From UBA964 sp031382085 (GTDB taxonomy: Bacteria; Pseudomonadota; Gammaproteobacteria; Steroidobacterales; Steroidobacteraceae), in NCBI GenBank assembly GCA_031382085.1, contig JANMYM010000083.1, positions 196,616 through 260,615 of the forward strand: 64,000 bases of DNA. The letters run 5' to 3'. The notes below the pieces were generated by a model. That model did no database searches and was not told the DNA's origin. It saw only the letters and a program-made list of their open reading frames with translations. This document shows, in pieces, positions 59,149 to 64,000 of the stretch (position 1 is its first letter; the number at the start of each line of letters is the position of its first letter). Position numbers and translations under genes: made by a program.

Positions 59149-61560
59149 ATGGCAGGAGTAGCTAACACGGAGAGTAATTCAGCATTCGCATTGCGGCTGG
59201 AGAAGATCATATTTGCGCGACGCAGCCTCGTCATCGGGCTGTTCGCGCTGGTCACGATCATCATGCTGGCGATCCTGATGCGCGGGCTGCGCATCGATGC
59301 CTCGTTCACCAAGCAATTGCCGTTGCAGCATGAGTACATGCAGACCTTCAGCAAGCACCAAGTGGAGTTTGGCGGTGCAAACCGCGTCCTGATCGCGATC
59401 ATGGCGCGCGATGGCAACATGTTTCAGGCGGATTTCTTTGCCGCGCTCAAGAAAGCCACTGACGAAGTGCTGGTCATGGACGGCATCGACCGGGGCCGGG
59501 TGCAGTCGCTGTTCACGCCTAACGTCCGTTACATCGAGGTGGTCGAGGACGGCATCCAGGCGGGCAACGTCATCGATGCGGAATTCCAGCCCACGCCCGA
59601 ATCCATGGCGCGGGTGCGCGAGAATATCCTGAAGGCGGGCATCGTTGGGCGACTGGTCGCCAACGATTTCTCGGGCGCGCTGGTCAGCGCCATCGTGCTG
59701 GAAAAAGATGCCAACGGTAAGCCGATCGATCCGATCGCTGTGGCCGAGCAACTCGAGCGCAGGATCCGCGATGTCATCCAGAGCCATAACGTCGATGTGT
59801 CGACCAAGGCCGCCGGCATGGACGTGCACATGATCGGCTTTGCCAAGGTGATGCACGATATCGCGCAGGGCGCGACCTCAGTCGTGACTTTCGCGGTGGT
59901 GACGATCTTACTGACACTGCTGTTCGTCTGGATCTATTGCCAGTCGATCCGGGTTGCGCTGGTGCCGGTGGTGTGTTCGGTCGTTGCCGTCATCTGGCAG
60001 CTCGGCACGCTGGTGATCTTTGGCTACGGAATCGATCCCCTGGGTCTGCTGGTGCCATTTTTGATCTTCGCCATTGGCGTCAGTCACGGTGTGCAGAAGA
60101 TTTCGGCGGTGACCGATGCGGCGCTGGAAGGCCTCGGCCCGGAACAGGCTGCGAGGCGCACCTTTCGGCAGTTGTTGTTGCCTGCGGTCGTCGCGCTGTT
60201 AGCCGACCTGGTCGGCTTCATCACCATTCTCTATATACCGGTGCAGGTGATACGCGAAATGGCGATTACCGCCAGCATCGGCGTGGGCATCGTGATCCTG
60301 ACGGATCTGGTATTGCTGCCGGTGCTGGTGTCGTTTGTCAAATTTGACGAAGGCTATCGCGGCCGGGTTGCGCGCCGGCAGGAGCTGCTGCGCGGCTGGT
60401 GGGCCAGGCTCTCCGTCATCACCGAGCGGCGCCCCTCGGCGGTCATCATTGCTGTCGCCATTGTGTTAGCAGGCCTGGGCTGGTGGAAAGGTCGTGAAGC
60501 CGTGATCGGCGATGCATCGGCCGGCGTGCCCGAGCTGCGACCGGACTCCGCCTACAACCGCGACACCGATCTCATCACCTCCAAATTCTCCATCGGCGTC
60601 GACATTCTGACGGCGATCGTCGAGACCAGGGAGCCTGCCTGTGTCAGCTACGAGTTGATGAAATCCATCGACAATTTCTCGTGGCATATGCAGAACGTGG
60701 ATGGCGTGCAGCAGGTTATTTCGCTGCCATACATCGCCAAGCAGGCGATTGCAGGCTGGAGCGAGGGATCACTGAAGTGGCGGGAGATCCCGCGCGAACC
60801 GAGCCAGCTGACGCAGTCCACCCGTTATATCGAAACGAGTACCGGGTTGCTGAATGCCGACTGCAATGTCGTGCCCGTGATGATGTTCCTGCGCGACCAC
60901 AAGGCTGCCACCATCGAGCGGGCGGTCGCAGCAGTGAAGGACTGGCGTGCGAACCACACAACAGCGGGCGCCGAATTTCGCCTGGCGACTGGCAACGTGG
61001 GCGTCATGGCGGCGACCAACGAGGAAGTTGAGCGCACGGAATTCCCGATCCTGTTTGGCGTGTTTGCCGCCGTCATCCTGATGTGCCTGCTGACCTTCCG
61101 GTCGGTGACCGGCACCGTGCTGGTGTTCCTGCCGCTGGCGCTGGTGTCGGTGCTCACTTATGCGGTAATGGCCATGGCGGGCATCGGTCTCAAGATCAGC
61201 ACGCTGCCGATGGTCGCGTTAGGTGTGGGCATCGGCGTTGACTACGGCATCTATCTTTTCAGCCGCATGCAGCAGTACCTCAAGGCTGGCGACAGCGTGC
61301 GGGTTGCCTACGAAAAAACCATGAAGATCACCGGCGCGTCGATCATCTTCACTGGCATCACGCTCGCCATCGGCGTGGTCACGTGGATTGCATCACCGCT
61401 GCAGTTTCAGGCCGATATCGGCCTGCTGCTGACTTTCATGTTCCTGGTCAACATGATCGGCGCGATTATCCTGATTCCGGCGTTGGCGGCCTGGCTGGTG
61501 CGACCACCGCGGCCGCCGGAGGTGGATCTGGGGCCACCCGCAACGCGCTTTCGCGAATGA
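59149..61560 (+). CDS. RND-superfamily (MMPL-type) exporter
   Basis: An 803-residue inner-membrane transporter with two similar halves. Each has one N-terminal helix (SLVIGLFALVTIIMLAIL), a large periplasmic loop and a bundle of helices (TSVVTFAVVTILLTLLFVWI in the first; FPILFGVFAAVILMCLLTFR in the second). The GIGVDYGIYLFSRM segment carries the Asp typical of proton-driven MMPL/RND proteins; FAIGVSHGVQK occupies the same place in half one. It probably exports or moves a hydrophobic substrate with DUF1302 and DUF1329 proteins. Its stop overlaps the next gene by ATGA. Confidence 0.92.
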   Translation: MAGVANTESNSAFALRLEKIIFARRSLVIGLFALVTIIMLAILMRGLRIDASFTKQLPLQHEYMQTFSKHQVEFGGANRVLIAIMARDGNMFQADFFAALKKATDEVLVMDGIDRGRVQSLFTPNVRYIEVVEDGIQAGNVIDAEFQPTPESMARVRENILKAGIVGRLVANDFSGALVSAIVLEKDANGKPIDPIAVAEQLERRIRDVIQSHNVDVSTKAAGMDVHMIGFAKVMHDIAQGATSVVTFAVVTILLTLLFVWIYCQSIRVALVPVVCSVVAVIWQLGTLVIFGYGIDPLGLLVPFLIFAIGVSHGVQKISAVTDAALEGLGPEQAARRTFRQLLLPAVVALLADLVGFITILYIPVQVIREMAITASIGVGIVILTDLVLLPVLVSFVKFDEGYRGRVARRQELLRGWWARLSVITERRPSAVIIAVAIVLAGLGWWKGREAVIGDASAGVPELRPDSAYNRDTDLITSKFSIGVDILTAIVETREPACVSYELMKSIDNFSWHMQNVDGVQQVISLPYIAKQAIAGWSEGSLKWREIPREPSQLTQSTRYIETSTGLLNADCNVVPVMMFLRDHKAATIERAVAAVKDWRANHTTAGAEFRLATGNVGVMAATNEEVERTEFPILFGVFAAVILMCLLTFRSVTGTVLVFLPLALVSVLTYAVMAMAGIGLKISTLPMVALGVGIGVDYGIYLFSRMQQYLKAGDSVRVAYEKTMKITGASIIFTGITLAIGVVTWIASPLQFQADIGLLLTFMFLVNMIGAIILIPALAAWLVRPPRPPEVDLGPPATRFRE

Positions 61561-62984
61561 CGCCCGAAGAATTCCGTCATCACGGCCATGCGCTGATTGA
61601 CTGGATCGCAGACTATCGCGAGCGTCTGGCGCGCGGCGAGTTTGCGGTCATGCCGCAACGCGAGCCGGGCGCGTTGTTAGCCAGCCTGCCGGCGGCCCCA
61701 CCGGCTGAAGCCGAATCCTTTGCGGACATCGCTGCGGACCTCGAGCGGCTCATTCTGCCGGCCTGCGGCCATTTTCAGTCACCGGATTTTTTTGGCTATT
61801 TTCCGAGCAATGGACTGTTAGCTTCGGTGTTGGGCGATCTCGCGTCCACCGGACTTGGCCAACTGGGCCTGAACTGGCAGGCGAGCCCCGCGCTGACGGA
61901 ACTCGAGCAGCTGGTGTGCGACTGGTTGCGGCAGATGACGGGCTTGGAGAGCGCATGGACAGGCGTTATTCAAGACACCGCTTCCACTGCAACACTGGTG
62001 GCGCTGATCTCGGCACGCGAACGTGCCACCGGCTACGCCGCCGCGCGCGGCGGGCTGCAATCGTTCGAAAAAAAGCTGGTGCTGTATGTCAGCGGCCAGG
62101 CGCATAGTTCCGTGGAAAAAGCCGCGTTGTCAGCGGGTTTCGGCCGCGGGCAATTGCATATCGTCGCAACTGACGCCAGCTACGCGCTGCGCGCCGATGC
62201 GCTGGCAACGGCGATCGCGGCCGATCGGGCGGCGGGGCTGCAACCCTGCGCGATCGTCGCAACCGTTGGCACGACCGCGACCACCGCCATCGATCCCGTC
62301 GCCGAGTGCGCGCTGTTAGCTCAAAAATACGGACTTTGGCTGCATGTGGATGCAGCGCTGGCCGGCTCGGCGATGATCCTGCCGGAGTGCCGCGCTCTGT
62401 GGTGCGGCATTGACGGCGCCGACTCGCTGGTGGTGAATCCGCACAAGTGGCTGGGCGCAGCGTTCGATTGCTCGGTGTATTTCGTCCGTGACCCGGAGCA
62501 TCTGGTGCGCGTGATGTCGACCAATCCCAGCTACCTGCAGACCGCCGCCGACGGCAGGAGTCCCAACTATCGCGACTGGGGCATTCCGCTGGGCCGTCGC
62601 ATGCGCGCCTTGAAACTCTGGTTCCTGATTCGCGAGCAGGGTGTGCTCGGCCTGCAGGCGCGGCTGCGGCGCGATATTGCGAACGCCCAGTGGCTGTCCG
62701 CGCAAGTCGACGCGGAGGAAGCGAGGAATGCCGGCTGGCGGAGCCTGGCGCCGGTGCCGCTGCAGACGCTCGTGCTGCGTCACGAACCGCCGGGTGTCGA
62801 TCTCGATGGGCACACGCAGGACTGGGTGCAGCGGATCAACGCATCGGGTGCCGCGTATCTGACGCCGGCGAGGCTCGACGGACACTGGATTGTCCGTGTC
62901 TCGATTGGCAGTGCGCTGACCGAGCGCGCGCATGTGGAAAAACTTTGGGCGCGCATGCGCGCGGCCGCGGAACATCAACGTTAG
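61557..62984 (+). CDS. PLP-dependent group II amino-acid decarboxylase
   Basis: A 475-residue decarboxylase of the aromatic-L-amino-acid type. The N-terminal MTPEEFRHHGHALIDWIADY, HVDAALAGSAMILPECR and the PLP lysine in VVNPHKWLGAAFDC are characteristic of the tyrosine/DOPA/tryptophan group. ATG 61557 overlaps the exporter stop (ATGA), so translation is coupled. Putting an amine-producing enzyme directly after a transporter could mean the amine is its substrate, but the exporter family usually moves lipids, so the link is open. Confidence 0.92.
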   Translation: MTPEEFRHHGHALIDWIADYRERLARGEFAVMPQREPGALLASLPAAPPAEAESFADIAADLERLILPACGHFQSPDFFGYFPSNGLLASVLGDLASTGLGQLGLNWQASPALTELEQLVCDWLRQMTGLESAWTGVIQDTASTATLVALISARERATGYAAARGGLQSFEKKLVLYVSGQAHSSVEKAALSAGFGRGQLHIVATDASYALRADALATAIAADRAAGLQPCAIVATVGTTATTAIDPVAECALLAQKYGLWLHVDAALAGSAMILPECRALWCGIDGADSLVVNPHKWLGAAFDCSVYFVRDPEHLVRVMSTNPSYLQTAADGRSPNYRDWGIPLGRRMRALKLWFLIREQGVLGLQARLRRDIANAQWLSAQVDAEEARNAGWRSLAPVPLQTLVLRHEPPGVDLDGHTQDWVQRINASGAAYLTPARLDGHWIVRVSIGSALTERAHVEKLWARMRAAAEHQR

Positions 62985-63004
62985 TTTTTTCCGGAGAGCT
63001 GATC

Positions 63005-63925
63005 ATGAAACGAAAGAATATGCTGACCGTCGTCCTGGCATACGGACTGTGCTGGGCGGGCACCGCTCTGGCGCAGCAACCGCCCGACTTCGGCAAGGTC
63101 GAACTCAAGGTCACCAAAGTCACCGACAACATCTACATGCTCTCGACGCCGGTGGCCGGCAACATCGGCGTCTCTATCGGCGACGACGGCGTTGCAATCA
63201 TCGACGATCAGTTCGCGCCACTGGCGCCGAAAATTCGTTCGGCCATCGCGTTGTTGTCCGATAAGCCGATCCGCTTCGTCATCAACACGCACTGGCACGG
63301 CGACCACACCGGCGCCAACGAGTCTTTCGGTCGCAATGGCGCCGTCATCGTCGCGCAGGGCAATGTGCGCAAGCGCATGTCGGCCAAACAGATAGGTTCC
63401 TTTTCAGGCCGCGAGACACCCGCATCACCGGACGGCGCACTGCCGATCATCACGTTCGCGGAATCCGCCACGCTGCATTACAACGGCGATGATCTGGAGG
63501 CGACGCACTTGCCCGCGGCGCACACCGATGGTGACGTCGTAATTCGCTGGCGCAAGGCAAATGTCATCCACATGGGCGACACGTTTTTCGTCGGTGATTA
63601 CCCGTTCGTCGATAACAACAGCGGTGGCACTTACAACGGCATGATCGCAGCCACCGAGTGGGCGTTAGGTATCGCCGATGACAGCACCCGGATCATGCCG
63701 GGTCACGGACCCTTGACCGATAAACGCGGGCTACAGGAATTCCACGACATGATGGTCACGGTGCGCGAGCGTGTCCTGAAATTGATCAAACAGAAAAAGA
63801 CGCTGGAGCAGGTGGTCGCGGCCAAACCCACCGCCGATTTCGACGCCAAATGGGCCGGAAGTTTCTGGAAACCGGACCAGTGGGTGGGGCGGGTCTATGT
63901 GGACCTGCGGCGCACGGTCAAGTAG
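63005..63925 (+). CDS. Exported metallo-beta-lactamase-fold hydrolase
   Basis: A 306-residue protein with a signal peptide (MLTVVLAYGLCWAGTALA) and a complete metallo-beta-lactamase-fold metal site: THWHGDH, His in LPAAHTDGD, Asp in HMGDTFF and His in PGHGPL. It resembles exported hydrolases of the quinoprotein-relay/cyclase-type SoxH-like group rather than true antibiotic lactamases. GGAGAG precedes ATG 63005. It starts 20 bp after the decarboxylase and likely belongs to the same operon. Substrate unknown. Confidence 0.9.
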   Translation: MKRKNMLTVVLAYGLCWAGTALAQQPPDFGKVELKVTKVTDNIYMLSTPVAGNIGVSIGDDGVAIIDDQFAPLAPKIRSAIALLSDKPIRFVINTHWHGDHTGANESFGRNGAVIVAQGNVRKRMSAKQIGSFSGRETPASPDGALPIITFAESATLHYNGDDLEATHLPAAHTDGDVVIRWRKANVIHMGDTFFVGDYPFVDNNSGGTYNGMIAATEWALGIADDSTRIMPGHGPLTDKRGLQEFHDMMVTVRERVLKLIKQKKTLEQVVAAKPTADFDAKWAGSFWKPDQWVGRVYVDLRRTVK

Positions 63926-63934
63926 CGCTGCGGT

Positions 63935-64000
63935 TCAGGGCTGTTCGATCGCCAGCAACTCGACTTCAAAAATAAGCGTCGCGCCGCCCGGGATGTTAGG
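63935..64000 (-). CDS. FKBP-type peptidyl-prolyl isomerase, C-terminal end
   Basis: Only the last 21 residues lie in the window, on the minus strand, ending at TGA (63935-63937). They read PNIPGGATLIFEVELLAIEQ and a final Pro, the usual C-terminal strand of FKBP-type prolyl isomerases such as FkpA or FklB. The rest is beyond the window edge. Confidence 0.8.
   Translation of the reverse strand, partial: PNIPGGATLIFEVELLAIEQP

Noticed and set aside
63005..63925. Antibiotic-resistance beta-lactamase
   Set aside because: The metal motif is common to the whole fold; the sequence around it and its operon do not resemble true lactamases.
1230..64000. GTTAG pattern as TTA-codon regulation of the Streptomyces bldA type
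   Set aside because: The pentamer also occurs as GTT-AG, CTA-AC and xCT-AAC codons and between genes, so it is not about the TTA codon itself.

Overview
The window is a 64-kb, G+C-rich, gene-dense stretch of a bacterial chromosome. About 57 coding regions are supported, most of them ordinary chromosomal genes. TtcA, GreB, PlsB, biosynthetic arginine decarboxylase, Ada and a LemA/TPM operon point to a gammaproteobacterium. The DUF1302/DUF1329/YCF48/RND cluster, a DUF1838 protein, two-domain VOC proteins, glutathione transferases and many exported peptidases would fit an environmental degrader of hydrophobic compounds, perhaps near Steroidobacterales or Nevskiales; that placement is a weak inference. 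I saw no rRNA, tRNA, CRISPR array, transposase or integrase.

Layout. 1-6413: the end of a MAPEG protein, then a tight forward operon of M32 carboxypeptidase, TtcA, a phosphatase/ADP-ribosylglycohydrolase fusion, a zinc peptidase and an ATP-grasp ligase. 6443-15706: S9 peptidase, HAD, VOC, GST and SDR genes, two unknown co-transcribed proteins, a perfect hairpin, Nudix, aldo/keto reductase and AhpD-like genes. 15852-26403: UvrD/Rep-type helicase, Ada, M24 peptidase, an RRM protein, a DUF1838/methyltransferase/VOC group and SpeA. 26404-26901: no gene; two inverted copies of a structured repeat. 26902-33001: sulfurtransferase, GST, homospermidine synthase, a PLP decarboxylase, a thioredoxin-like protein, GreB and a strong terminator. 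33002-42568: M13 peptidase, LemA/TPM/TPM, L,D-transpeptidase, M1 peptidase, a lone contractile-tail sheath protein and a DUF4442 protein. 42643-54344: 5-oxoprolinase-like protein, bicupin, alpha/beta hydrolase, DUF1272 protein, exported amidohydrolase, GST, a long inverted repeat, SDR and PlsB. 54506-63925: DUF1302, DUF1329, YCF48-like, RND exporter, a second PLP decarboxylase and an exported metallo-beta-lactamase-fold protein. The window ends inside an FKBP-type gene.

How genes work together. SpeA and homospermidine synthase suggest polyamine synthesis. LemA/TPM, L,D-transpeptidase, M13, M1, S9 and the DUF1302 cluster act in the envelope. The 2825-6413 set combines removal of phosphate and possibly ADP-ribose, zinc-dependent cleavage and ATP-dependent ligation, and is the best candidate for an undescribed enzymatic system.

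Four signals go beyond the gene list. (1) The pentamer GTTAG/CTAAC recurs about 135 times by hand count, in every reading frame that stop codons allow, and accounts for nearly all TTA leucine codons. (2) The two repeat units at 26475-26893 have similar cores but closing stems of different sequence that still pair. (3) About ten genes have a -10-like hexamer only 6-9 nt before the start codon and no clear ribosome-binding site, suggesting common leaderless transcripts. (4) Several neighbouring genes overlap at their 3' ends, and one divergent pair shares its start codons.
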